A model generated the notes under the pieces. That model was not told where the DNA came from. It saw only the letters and a program-made list of their open reading frames with translations, and did no database searches. This document shows positions 17,031 through 24,498 of a stretch of DNA of 64,000 bases, in pieces. A program made the position numbers and the translations under genes. The stretch's first letter is position 1, and every line of letters begins with the position of its first letter. Source of the stretch: Sediminibacterium sp. GTDB taxonomy: Bacteria; Bacteroidota; Bacteroidia; Chitinophagales; Chitinophagaceae. The DNA lies in assembly GCF_019264485.1 (NCBI RefSeq), contig NZ_JAHVAA010000006.1:186001-250000 (forward strand). Direction: 5' to 3'.

Positions 17031-17867
17031 ATGAGTACTGTAACAATTACAGCAGCTGATATCAACAAATTGCGTCAGGCAACAGGTGCCGGAATGATGG
17101 ATTGTCGTAAAGCATTGACAGAAACCAATGGCGATTTTGAAGCTGCCATTGACTGGTTACGTAAACAGGGCCAGAAAGTAGCTGCCAAACGCAGCGACCG
17201 TGAAGCAAAAGAAGGGGTGATCATCGCTAAAACTTCTGCTGATAATAAAACCGGTTTTGTGGTTTGTATCAGTTGCGAAACCGATTTCGTTTCTAAAAAT
17301 GCGGAGTTCGTTGCTTTTGCACAATCAATTGCTGATGCTGCTGTAGCCAACGATGTAAAAAGCGTAGAAGAACTGAATGAAGTAGTGATCAACGGTGCAA
17401 AAGTAGCCGATATGATCAACGATAAACTGGCATCTATCGGCGAAAAAATCGGTGTTGCTAAATTCGAAAGAATTGAAGCGCCATTTGTAGCATCTTATAT
17501 TCACGGTGCATACCGCATGGGTGTACTGGTAGGTTTAAACAAAGATGCTGCTGAAGCAGGTAAAGATGTGGCTATGCAGATTGCAGCCATGAACCCGCTG
17601 GCAGTAGATGCCAACAGTATTCCTGCTGAAACCATTGAAAGAGAAAGAGCCATTGTGGTAGATACCATGAAAGCCGATCCTAAAATGGCCGGTAAACCAG
17701 ATGATATGATTGCCAAGATTGCAGAAGGTAAACTCAATGCATTCTTTAAAGAGAATACCTTACTGGCCCAGGCATTTGTAAAAGATGGTGGTATAACAGT
17801 AGAAGCCTACCTGAAATCTGCCGGTGATGTAACCGTAACAGAATTCAAACGTGTGGCGTTAGGATAA
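17031..17867 (+). CDS. tsf: Elongation factor Ts
   Basis: Guanine-nucleotide exchange factor for EF-Tu in the cytoplasm. The 278 residues begin with a UBA-like N-terminal domain (LRQATGAGMMDCRKALTETN; DFEAAIDWLRKQG), followed by the core with the EF-Tu-contacting motif (CISCETDFVSKNAEF) and the dimerisation part (MQIAAMNPLAVD). The length is normal for the Bacteroidota form. It closes the ribosomal cluster; a strong terminator follows 23 bp after the stop. Confidence 0.98.
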   Translation: MSTVTITAADINKLRQATGAGMMDCRKALTETNGDFEAAIDWLRKQGQKVAAKRSDREAKEGVIIAKTSADNKTGFVVCISCETDFVSKNAEFVAFAQSIADAAVANDVKSVEELNEVVINGAKVADMINDKLASIGEKIGVAKFERIEAPFVASYIHGAYRMGVLVGLNKDAAEAGKDVAMQIAAMNPLAVDANSIPAETIERERAIVVDTMKADPKMAGKPDDMIAKIAEGKLNAFFKENTLLAQAFVKDGGITVEAYLKSAGDVTVTEFKRVALG

Positions 17868-17890
17868 TTATATTTTTGAGTAGATTTTTA

Positions 17891-17922
17891 AAGAGGGAGA
17901 TGAGTTTTCATCTCCCTCTTTT
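17891..17922 (+). terminator. Rho-independent terminator of tsf
   Basis: A perfect 13-bp stem (AAGAGGGAGATGA at 17891-17903 with TCATCTCCCTCTT at 17908-17920) has a GTTT tetraloop and is followed by TT and G/T-rich sequence. It starts 23 bp past the tsf stop. Confidence 0.9.
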
Positions 17923-18237
17923 GTGTGCTATACTTTTGGAAATTTTCGGAATCGTTTCAAAAGTATAGCCGCACTTAGCTGATACCTAAATCATCACCTC
18001 CTTTCTGCTGACCCTCTTTCCGTCATTATAGCAGCATAATTCATGGATAGTACCTGTTGTTATTTAGAAAACACATCATTTATGGTACAATCAAGTGAGA
18101 ATTCCCTTTTTGAGAGGCCAAAAGTATCAATAAAAGATTCCCTCGGTTTACAAAAGAGTGAGAATTACCCACACAAACATGTGACCCCAAAAATTGTAAC
18201 AGAAAATATTATATTTCGTTAAGTATAAAAAGACCGT
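17923..18237. other. Gene-free gap with a 12-bp perfect inverted repeat
   Basis: GCTATACTTTTG (17927-17938) and CAAAAGTATAGC (17958-17969) form a perfect 12-bp inverted repeat with a 19-nt spacer, right after the tsf terminator. The rest of the gap up to the esterase start shows no gene. A weak -7-like element (TATATTTCG near 18212) may drive the esterase gene. Confidence 0.55.
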
Positions 18238-19689
18238 ATGAAATATATAATCCTTGTACTGGCACTCTATCTAAGTACATCCGCTACCGCACAAACCATC
18301 CGGGTTCAAATTGATTCCTCGATAAAAAAACCGCTTTCGGGTAAACTCTATCTCTTTACCCAAAGCGATACATCCAAAAGGGTACCCAATAACCCCGACC
18401 CCTCGCAACCCATGTTTGCCTGGAATATCAGTAACCTGGAAAAAGAAATCACGCTCACATTCGACAAGGCCGATAGCCGCTTATTACCCGATGGTCTTAA
18501 AAATCTGAAACCCGGCTATTACAAAGTAGCAGGTGTTATTGACACCGATTTTGAAGAGAGAGGCACATTTAATCCCGGAAACGTTTACGCACGTAAAGAA
18601 GTGCTGTTACATGTAAATGAAAAAGGGGAAGGGCAGACCAGCATTCTTTTTGAATCGGTGGTAACAGCACGAAAATTCCGGGAAACAGATCAGCAGAAAG
18701 AAGTGGTACTGAAGAGCAAACTGCTCAGCTTGTTCAGAAAGAAAGATATTTTTATAAAAGCGGGTGTTCGACTACCCTCATCCTATACTACAGATAGTAA
18801 TCGCCACTATCCCGTTGTATTTGTAATACCCGGTTGGGGTGGTACCCATTACGACCTCGGCAATAATATGACGCTGCAACGATATGGTATGACGCAGGGA
18901 AAAGAAAAAATTTATGTGTACCTCAACCCCGAAACACAATCTCCCTTTGGGTTACATGCATTTGTAGATTCAAGGGTAAATGGTTCATGGGGAAAGGCAC
19001 TGGTAGAAGAATTGATTCCCCATCTCGAAGAAAAATACCGTGTGGTTAAAGATGCCAGCCAGCGTTTTGTTATGGGGCAGAGTACCGGAGGTTATGCTTC
19101 TTTGTGGTTACAGTTGAATTACCCAGAAGCATTTGGCGGCTGCTGGGCAGTATCGCCCGATCCGGTTGATTTTTCATCTTATATAGGTATTGATCTTTAC
19201 GCAAAAAATGCGAACGTATTTTTCGACCAGCAGGGAAAAGCCATTGGCACTTTTTTCATGGATGGCAAACCCTTGATGACTACCCAGCAAATGTCTGACC
19301 TTGAAAACTTTCTGGGAGATGGAGAACAACTACAGGCTTTTGAAGCAGAGTTTGGGGTACCCGATAAAAATGGAAGACCCCGCATATTGCATAACAGGGT
19401 TACCGGAAAAGTAGACGCATCCGTTCTGAAAACATGGGAGCCTTACGACCTGGGCCTCTTTATGAAAAAAAATGGGCAAAAGCTGGAATCTAAACTCAAA
19501 AATAAAGTGCATGTATATGCTGGCGACAAGGATAATTTTATGTTACATGAAGCGGTAATCGCGTTTGGTAAAAAAGCAGCAGGTACTTCGGCTGTGGCTG
19601 AACTCATTCCGGGTGCTGATCATTGGAGTATCTGGTCACCCGCCTTTACCCTCCGTGTGCAAAAAGAAATCGACGAAAAAATTCGATAA
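18238..19689 (+). CDS. Secreted esterase of the alpha/beta-hydrolase (esterase D) type
   Basis: A 483-residue protein with a signal peptide (MKYIILVLALYLSTSATAQ). An N-terminal all-beta region (to about 165) precedes the hydrolase fold: YPVVFVIPGWGGTHYDLG as the oxyanion strand, MGQSTGGYASLWLQ as the nucleophile elbow (GQSTG), an Asp in VYAGDKDNF, and the His in GADHWSIW. The layout is like feruloyl/enterobactin esterases of the Pfam Esterase family. Substrate unknown; location periplasmic or outer surface. It stands alone and converges on the LRR-like gene across the second copy of the 'ctctgcggtgaa' inverted repeat. Confidence 0.85.
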   Translation: MKYIILVLALYLSTSATAQTIRVQIDSSIKKPLSGKLYLFTQSDTSKRVPNNPDPSQPMFAWNISNLEKEITLTFDKADSRLLPDGLKNLKPGYYKVAGVIDTDFEERGTFNPGNVYARKEVLLHVNEKGEGQTSILFESVVTARKFRETDQQKEVVLKSKLLSLFRKKDIFIKAGVRLPSSYTTDSNRHYPVVFVIPGWGGTHYDLGNNMTLQRYGMTQGKEKIYVYLNPETQSPFGLHAFVDSRVNGSWGKALVEELIPHLEEKYRVVKDASQRFVMGQSTGGYASLWLQLNYPEAFGGCWAVSPDPVDFSSYIGIDLYAKNANVFFDQQGKAIGTFFMDGKPLMTTQQMSDLENFLGDGEQLQAFEAEFGVPDKNGRPRILHNRVTGKVDASVLKTWEPYDLGLFMKKNGQKLESKLKNKVHVYAGDKDNFMLHEAVIAFGKKAAGTSAVAELIPGADHWSIWSPAFTLRVQKEIDEKIR

Positions 19690-19785
19690 CCCAGCGAAAA
19701 CTCAGCGCCCTCTTGTTCTCTGCGATGAATTTATTCGAATGTTCACCGCAGAGAACAAGAGGTAACAGAGGTTTCGCAGAGATAG
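19689..19785. repeat. Long inverted repeat, 'ctctgcggtgaa' family, copy 2
   Basis: CCTCTTGTTCTCTGCGATGAA and TTCACCGCAGAGAACAAGAGG pair over about 21 positions with one mismatch around 19710-19765, with outer arms of the same family. It lies between two converging genes (esterase and LRR-like), where it could end both transcripts. Confidence 0.85.
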
Positions 19786-19787
19786 GG

Positions 19788-20258
19788 TTAAAGACTAAGG
19801 GTAAGTTCGCAGTTGGGAAACTCTTCATGCCATGGGGCAACAATTAGTTCATCTTCGGGTTTGATATTGGCAACCAGTGTTTGTAAGCCAGTGAAAGTAT
19901 GTAGCAAACGATAAATGCCTTTAACTGTTATATTGGTGTGTTTAATGTAGAGGTATTCCAATTGATGCAAATGCAGGATACAGTCCAGATTGCCATCATG
20001 TAACGCCATACTCCCCAGATCGAGATAATATACCTGTTCAAGTTTTTTGAGTAATTGCAAACCCTCTTCGGTTACATAAGAACCACGTAATACCAACCTG
20101 TCAATGGCTTTTACATATTTGGTAATGAAAAATAAAGTTTCATCTGTTGTATCTCCATCCGGCACGCCAAACTGTGATATATGAGCAGGAATATTTTTAT
20201 TGTTTTTGGTGTTGAAATAGGTTTGCAGTAAATATTTTTCCTGGCTTTTCGATAACAT
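19788..20258 (-). CDS. Small leucine-rich-repeat-like protein
   Basis: A 156-residue protein with no signal peptide. From about residue 50 a leucine-rich pattern is visible: AIDRLVLRGSYVTEEGLQLL, LEQVYYLDLGSMALHDGNLD, LEYLYIKHTNITVKGIYRLL, then LQTLVANI, with about 22-25 residues per repeat. This suggests four LRR units capped at both ends. Function unknown; the LRR fold usually binds proteins. It converges on the esterase gene, and its start lies 52 bp from a hairpin that separates it from DoxX. Confidence 0.7.
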   Translation of the reverse strand: MLSKSQEKYLLQTYFNTKNNKNIPAHISQFGVPDGDTTDETLFFITKYVKAIDRLVLRGSYVTEEGLQLLKKLEQVYYLDLGSMALHDGNLDCILHLHQLEYLYIKHTNITVKGIYRLLHTFTGLQTLVANIKPEDELIVAPWHEEFPNCELTLSL

Positions 20259-20309
20259 GGAATATTGGTTTTCGTAAAGCTACGATTGGAAATCGATAAT
20301 ATTTTTATT

Positions 20310-20389
20310 GCCACCGAGGGCACAGAGAGGCACAGAAAAATTTCTCCAAAGGAGTCGTGTTGGCAGTGTAATTCTGTGCCTTCAGTGGC
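20310..20389. repeat. Inverted repeat, 'gccactgaaggcacaga' family, copy 1
   Basis: Arms 20310-20326 and 20373-20389 pair at 15 of 17 positions with a 46-nt centre that repeats part of the arm (ggcacagaa). It lies downstream of the DoxX gene (minus strand). A better-paired relative is at 21106-21150. Confidence 0.75.
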
Positions 20390-20409
20390 TATAAACTTTA
20401 AAAAACCAG

Positions 20410-20778
20410 CTACGCTTTATATACTTTCTGGTTATAGATATAAGATGTAATACCAGCCGCAAATACAAGTATCATGATACTCATACCCGGATCTACACCA
20501 CCTACTTTAATAACAGAATACATGGCTCCCACTAAATCGAAAGCCAAACCTGCATAAGCCCATTCCTTTATTTTTTTAAACGATGGAATAAGTATGGCAA
20601 CAGAACCCAATAGTTTGGCCACACCAATAAAGGGGATAAAATATTCAGGATAACCCAGGTAGCCTGTAAGAAACTGTTTTGATTCTGCATTCAACATGAT
20701 GTTCGGAATAGCCGAAAAAATCATAAAACCGGAAAAGAGAATGGTGGTGATCCAGTAGATTAGTTTGGTTTTGTTCAT
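20410..20778 (-). CDS. DoxX family membrane protein
   Basis: A 122-residue integral membrane protein with four hydrophobic segments (LIYWITTILFSGFMIFSAI; FIPFIGVAKLLGSVAILI; AYAGLAFDLVGAMYSVI; MSIMILVFAAGITSYIY). The pattern, with KLLGSVAIL in helix 2, is that of the DoxX-like family. DoxX relatives include thiosulfate:quinone oxidoreductase subunits, but most members are of unknown function and no partner subunit is nearby. A stretch of short tandem repeats lies just upstream of its start, within about 20 bp, and could influence its promoter. Confidence 0.85.
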   Translation of the reverse strand: MNKTKLIYWITTILFSGFMIFSAIPNIMLNAESKQFLTGYLGYPEYFIPFIGVAKLLGSVAILIPSFKKIKEWAYAGLAFDLVGAMYSVIKVGGVDPGMSIMILVFAAGITSYIYNQKVYKA

Positions 20779-20793
20779 GTTGTTTTTTTTAGT

Positions 20794-20912
20794 CGGGAAG
20801 ACCGGAAGACCGGAAGACCGGAAGACCGAAAGTCCGAAAGTCCGAAAGTCCGAAGGAACTACTGACTACTCACTATTGACTATTCACCATTGACCATTCA
20901 CCATTCACCACA
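20794..20912. repeat. Short tandem repeats: 'gaagaccg' then 'ccattcac' words
   Basis: Around 20798-20828 there are about four copies of the 8-bp unit gaagaccg, then about three copies of the variant aaagtccg (20829-20853), and then from 20863 a 7-bp style series (tgactactcacta, ttgactattcaccattgacc, attcaccattcacca). The block fills the divergent gap between DoxX and the small gene at 20919 and may vary in length by slippage. Confidence 0.85.
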
Positions 20913-20918
20913 AGCAAC

Positions 20919-21080
20919 ATGAACGAACTCATTCAAAGATTAACAGCAGAAGCAGGACTTACACCTGAGCAGGCACAGAAAGCGGTGGCTACTATTGCCG
21001 GTTTTGTAAAAGAAAAATTCCCGATGCTCGGCGGAGCCGTAGATCAGATTTTCTCGGCGGGTGCTAAGGAAGAGGAGTAA
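20919..21080 (+). CDS. Small helical protein, 53 residues (DUF2267-like ending)
   Basis: A short frame with start ATG at 20919 and stop TAA at 21078, encoding MNELIQRLTAEAGLTPEQAQ, then KAVATIAGFVKEKFPMLGGA and an acidic end (AGAKEEE). Two amphipathic helices are joined by a Gly/Pro turn, a pattern shared with small DUF2267-like or DUF937-like proteins that are common in Bacteroidota. Codon use and the helical pattern support a real gene although it is very short. Its start follows directly on the word repeats, and an inverted repeat at 21106-21150 lies 25 bp beyond its stop. Confidence 0.7.
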   Translation: MNELIQRLTAEAGLTPEQAQKAVATIAGFVKEKFPMLGGAVDQIFSAGAKEEE

Positions 21081-21105
21081 TAAGTTTTAGCCGGTTCTGA
21101 GTATT

Positions 21106-21150
21106 TCTGTGCTTTCAGTGGCAAAATAAAGTTGCCACTGAAAGCACAGA
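21106..21150. terminator. Perfect 19-bp hairpin between converging genes
   Basis: Arms 21106-21124 and 21132-21150 pair perfectly over 19 bp with a 7-nt loop (aataaag). It lies between the small + strand gene and the YjbR gene on the minus strand, so it could terminate both. It belongs to the same sequence family as 20310-20389. Confidence 0.85.
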
Positions 21151-21163
21151 GGAACACAGAAGT

Positions 21164-21496
21164 TTATTGTTTTTTCTTTTTCTCTACCAGTTGATAGGAA
21201 TGATCGATAAATTCTTTCAACTGCCGGGTTGATAATATACCATCAACTACAATGGTGTTCCAGTGTTTTTTGTTCATATGATAACCGGGTAATACAGATT
21301 GCGGATATTCTTCCCTGAGTTCCACTGCCCGGTCGGGATCGCATTTTACATTGAATTGAACGGTCTCATTATCGAGCCCCATCAGGAAAAATATTTTACC
21401 ATTGATTTTATACACAAGGGTATCAGGCCCAAAGGGAGTAGCTTCTTCTACGTCGGGAAGCGATAGTACATAATTACGGAGATCTTCTATATGCAT
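21164..21496 (-). CDS. MmcQ/YjbR family protein
   Basis: A 110-residue protein with the YjbR/CyaY-like fold: start MHIEDLRNYVLSLPDVEEAT, PFGPDTLVYKINGKIFFLM, the FNVKCDPDRAVELREEYP segment, then the signature GYHMNKKHWNTIVVDG and a helix LKEFIDHSYQLV. YjbR proteins are described as DNA-binding-like; the physiological role is unknown. The ATG at 21496 is chosen over an upstream in-frame ATG at 21532, as the extra residues come from the repeat hairpin (21508-21573) that lies there. Confidence 0.9.
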   Translation of the reverse strand: MHIEDLRNYVLSLPDVEEATPFGPDTLVYKINGKIFFLMGLDNETVQFNVKCDPDRAVELREEYPQSVLPGYHMNKKHWNTIVVDGILSTRQLKEFIDHSYQLVEKKKKQ

Positions 21497-21507
21497 GGGG
21501 GAGGAAA

Positions 21508-21573
21508 TCAAAATTAAAAAGTCAAAAGTCAAAACCTGATCATGCTTTTTGACTTTTGACTTTTTAATTTTGA
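21508..21573. terminator. Perfect 27-bp A/T-rich hairpin
   Basis: Arms 21508-21534 and 21547-21573 pair perfectly over 27 bp with a 12-nt loop; the arms are made of repeated 'aagtcaaa' words. It lies 9 bp beyond the oxidoreductase stop on the minus strand and just before the YjbR start, so it should separate these two transcripts. Confidence 0.85.
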
Positions 21574-21581
21574 CTTTTGAA

Positions 21582-23441
21582 TTATTTCTTAATCAATTCC
21601 TTCACCGCAGTCACCAGTTCTCCTTTGGTAATAGGAATACCCATAATCTTATTGTATCCTTTCGCATCAACCAGGTATTGATCGCGGATGATTTTAATCA
21701 GCTGTCCGTTATTGATTTCAGGAATGAGTACATGTTCAAAATTGCCGATGATTTCGCCGAGGTTTTTCGGGAAAGGTCTGAGGTAACGTATATGGGCATG
21801 ACTCACTTCAATACCCTCTGCCAGTAGTTCCACAACGGCACTTTTAATGGCGCCGTAGGTAGAACCCCAACCCAGTATCAATACTTTTCCTTTTTCGGGT
21901 CCGTTATCTAATGTTTGTAACGGAATATAATCTGCAATCTTATCTACTTTGGCCTGACGCGTTTTCACCATATGCTGGTGATTCTCCGGTTCATAGTTTA
22001 CATTACCCGTAACATCCTGTTTTTCCAGACCACCAATACGGTGTTCCAGTCCGGGTGTGCCGGGCACCGCCCATGGACGTACCAGTTTTTCATCACGCTT
22101 ATAAGGCATGAATTTTTCTTCTCCCTCGGCCAGTCCTTTCTTAAACTCCACTGCTATGGGTGTAAGATCGGCAGCAGCGGGAAATTTCCAGGGTTCGGCT
22201 CCATTGGCAATATATCCGTCACTCAATAAAATAACGGGTGTCATATGTTGTACCGCTATTCTCACGGCTTCATAAGCCACATCAAAACAATCGCTGGGTG
22301 TGGAAGATGCAATGACGGGCATAGGACATTCACCATTTCTTCCATAATAAGCCTGCATCAAATCACTCTGTTCTGTTTTAGTGGGTAGTCCGGTTGACGG
22401 GCCCCCACGCTGTATGTTTATAATGAGCAGTGGTATTTCCAGCATTACTGCCAGACCCATAGCTTCTGTTTTCAGTGCCATTCCGGGGCCCGATGTGGTG
22501 GTAATACCCAATGATCCTCCATAGCTTGCGCCAATAGCAGCAGTAATACCGGCAATTTCATCTTCTGCCTGAAAAGTGCGTATACCAAATGCTTTATGTT
22601 TACTCAGTTCATGCAAAATATCTGATGCAGGTGTAATGGGGTATGTACCTAAAAAAATCGGCAACCCGCTTTTGTCACTCGCTGCAATCAATCCCATCGA
22701 CAAAGCCTGGTTACCCATGATGCTGCGGTATACGCCCGGATTCATCTTCGCTTTCTCCACTTTATAACGCGTGGTAAAAGACTCTGTTGTATCGCCATAG
22801 TGATAACCTGCCTGCAATACTTTGATATTGCTTTGCAGGATCACATCTTTTTTCCCGAATTTTTCTTTGAGGAAGTCGATGGTATTATCCAGGCTGCGGT
22901 TATACATCCAGTATAACAGTCCTAATACAAACATGTTTTTGGCACGGTCTCTCTCTTTGGTACCGAGCTCGGTAAATTCCTTCAGGGCTTCACGGGTGAG
23001 TTTGGTAACATCTACTTTGGTTAACTCATACCCATCAAGACTTCCATCTTCCAATGGATTTACGCCATCGGGATAATTGGCCAGGCGAAGGTTTTTGGCA
23101 TCGAAGCCGTCAATATTGGCAATGATTTTACCGCCTGGTTTTATGCCTTTCAGGTTTACTTTGAGTGCGGCGGCATTCATGGCCACCAACACATCACAAA
23201 GATCACCGGGTGTAAATACACGATCACTGGAGAAACGCAACTGGAAACCGCTTACGCCGGGCAAGGTTCCAATAGGAGCACGTATTTCTGCCGGAAAGTC
23301 GGGGAATGTAGCCAGATCGATACCCAGTAGTGCCGTATTATTGGTAAACTGCTGACCCGTTAACTGCATACCATCACCACTGTCACCTGCAAACTTGATA
23401 ACCACATCCTGTAAAAGCGTTTCGTTTCTTTCCATCTCCAT
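21582..23441 (-). CDS. korA: 2-oxoacid:ferredoxin oxidoreductase, fused gamma-alpha subunit (KorA-like)
   Basis: Large subunit of a 2-oxoacid (probably 2-oxoglutarate) ferredoxin oxidoreductase. It should make acyl-CoA, reduced ferredoxin and CO2 together with a TPP-binding beta subunit. In about 619 residues it has the gamma domain first (KFAGDSGDGMQLTGQQFT; FPDFPAEIRAPIGTLPGVSG), then the alpha domain (LGTYPITPASDILHELSK; FQAEDEIAGITAAIGASYGG; TTSGPGMALKTEAMGLAVM), the domain order usual in Bacteroidota KorA. A TAACTTTG promoter element lies 12 bp upstream of the chosen ATG (23441; 23435 is an alternative). No beta subunit gene is adjacent: YjbR lies downstream and a divergent gene upstream. 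Confidence 0.9.
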   Translation of the reverse strand: MEMERNETLLQDVVIKFAGDSGDGMQLTGQQFTNNTALLGIDLATFPDFPAEIRAPIGTLPGVSGFQLRFSSDRVFTPGDLCDVLVAMNAAALKVNLKGIKPGGKIIANIDGFDAKNLRLANYPDGVNPLEDGSLDGYELTKVDVTKLTREALKEFTELGTKERDRAKNMFVLGLLYWMYNRSLDNTIDFLKEKFGKKDVILQSNIKVLQAGYHYGDTTESFTTRYKVEKAKMNPGVYRSIMGNQALSMGLIAASDKSGLPIFLGTYPITPASDILHELSKHKAFGIRTFQAEDEIAGITAAIGASYGGSLGITTTSGPGMALKTEAMGLAVMLEIPLLIINIQRGGPSTGLPTKTEQSDLMQAYYGRNGECPMPVIASSTPSDCFDVAYEAVRIAVQHMTPVILLSDGYIANGAEPWKFPAAADLTPIAVEFKKGLAEGEEKFMPYKRDEKLVRPWAVPGTPGLEHRIGGLEKQDVTGNVNYEPENHQHMVKTRQAKVDKIADYIPLQTLDNGPEKGKVLILGWGSTYGAIKSAVVELLAEGIEVSHAHIRYLRPFPKNLGEIIGNFEHVLIPEINNGQLIKIIRDQYLVDAKGYNKIMGIPITKGELVTAVKELIKK

Positions 23442-23452
23442 AAATTGTCCGA

Positions 23453-23460
23453 CAAAGTTA
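23453..23460 (-). promoter_or_regulatory. -7 element of the korA-like gene
   Basis: On the minus strand this reads TAACTTTG, a perfect TAnnTTTG match, 12-18 bp before the start codon candidates. It supports the shorter N-terminus for the oxidoreductase. A clear -33 TTTG is not seen. Confidence 0.65.
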
Positions 23461-23598
23461 TAGGATTGAGCAATGCTCACTGTCGTTTTTTGGTCAGAAT
23501 GAAATAGCCGCCCATACAGGCCATCACTCCTGCTCGCCTGCAATTCGTTAAGATTAGCTCACTTAGTGCTATTTTCACTAAAGCCGTTAAGAATTACG

Positions 23599-23606
23599 TA
23601 CATTTG
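23599..23606 (+). promoter_or_regulatory. -7 element of the Bax-inhibitor-like gene
   Basis: TACATTTG is a perfect match to the Bacteroidota TAnnTTTG element, 20 bp before the ATG at 23627. It forms a divergent promoter region with the oxidoreductase gene. Confidence 0.65.
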
Positions 23607-23626
23607 ATATAATAAAAGAACGACAT

Positions 23627-24394
23627 ATGGCCATATTTAAATCGGGTAACCCTACCCTCACAGAAAAGATGTTTAATAAAAGCCTCCACACCGATGCCGC
23701 CGCTCAAGGCGTTATGAGTGTGAGAGGAACCATCAATAAGTTTGGATTTTTAATGCTCATGGTAATTGGAGCTGCCTCCTATACCTGGTATTTATTCGAC
23801 CAGTTAAATGAGGGTTTAATGATGACACTCATGATTGTGGGTATTGTTGGTGCGTTGATCACTGGCATTGTGATTGCATTTAAACCCAACTGGGCACAAT
23901 ACCTGGCACCTGCTTATGGAATTTTACAGGGTTTCTTTATCGGTGGTATTTCTGCTATTCTGAATGCCGCATTTGCCGATAAATACCCCGGGCTGATTAT
24001 GCAGGCTGTGGGTTTAACTTTTGGCGTAGCCATTTCAATGTTCCTCTTATATAATTTCAGGATCATTAACCCCACTCAACGTTTTAAATCGATCGTGATA
24101 TCGGCTACCATGGGTATCGCCGTTTTTTACCTAATAACGCTGGTGCTTAATTTATTCGGCGTAAACATGAGTTTCATGTACGATAGCAGCTGGTTGAGTA
24201 TTGGTATCAGTTTGTTTATCGTCATCATTGCTTCACTAAACCTGATCCTCGATTTCGAAAGAATTGAAATGGGTGCTGAAATGGGCGCTCCTAAATTCAT
24301 GGAATGGTATGGCGCATTCGGACTCATGGTTACAATTATCTGGCTCTATATTGAAATACTGAAACTGTTAAGCAAATTAGGTAGCAGAGACTAA
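23627..24394 (+). CDS. Bax inhibitor-1/YccA family membrane protein
   Basis: A 255-residue integral membrane protein with seven hydrophobic helices after a hydrophilic N-terminus (FKSGNPTLTEKMFNKSL). Typical segments are GFLMLMVIGAASYTWYL, APAYGILQGFFIGGISAIL (the conserved helix 3-4 motif) and LNLILDFERIEMGAEMGAP with the family's charged C-terminal motif. TMBIM/BI-1 members form calcium-leak channels in the bacterial homologue YetJ; activity here is inferred only. It has its own promoter element and a clean terminator (24412-24446), so it is probably monocistronic. Confidence 0.93.
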   Translation: MAIFKSGNPTLTEKMFNKSLHTDAAAQGVMSVRGTINKFGFLMLMVIGAASYTWYLFDQLNEGLMMTLMIVGIVGALITGIVIAFKPNWAQYLAPAYGILQGFFIGGISAILNAAFADKYPGLIMQAVGLTFGVAISMFLLYNFRIINPTQRFKSIVISATMGIAVFYLITLVLNLFGVNMSFMYDSSWLSIGISLFIVIIASLNLILDFERIEMGAEMGAPKFMEWYGAFGLMVTIIWLYIEILKLLSKLGSRD

Positions 24395-24411
24395 TTCAAT
24401 TCATAACTTTC

Positions 24412-24446
24412 AAAAAAACCATCCCCCTGTGGCGGATGGTTTTTTT
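24412..24446 (+). terminator. Rho-independent terminator of the Bax-inhibitor-like gene
   Basis: AAAAAAACCATCC (24412-24424) pairs perfectly with GGATGGTTTTTTT (24434-24446) across a 9-nt loop and ends in a T tract. It starts 18 bp past the stop. Confidence 0.92.
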
Positions 24447-24498
24447 ATACCTGCATTTCCTGAATACAAGTATCTTAGACTTTCTATAATATTCCTCC

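Noticed and set aside
20794..20912. CRISPR array
   Set aside because: The units are 7-8 bp and directly adjacent, with no unique spacers of regular length and no cas genes.
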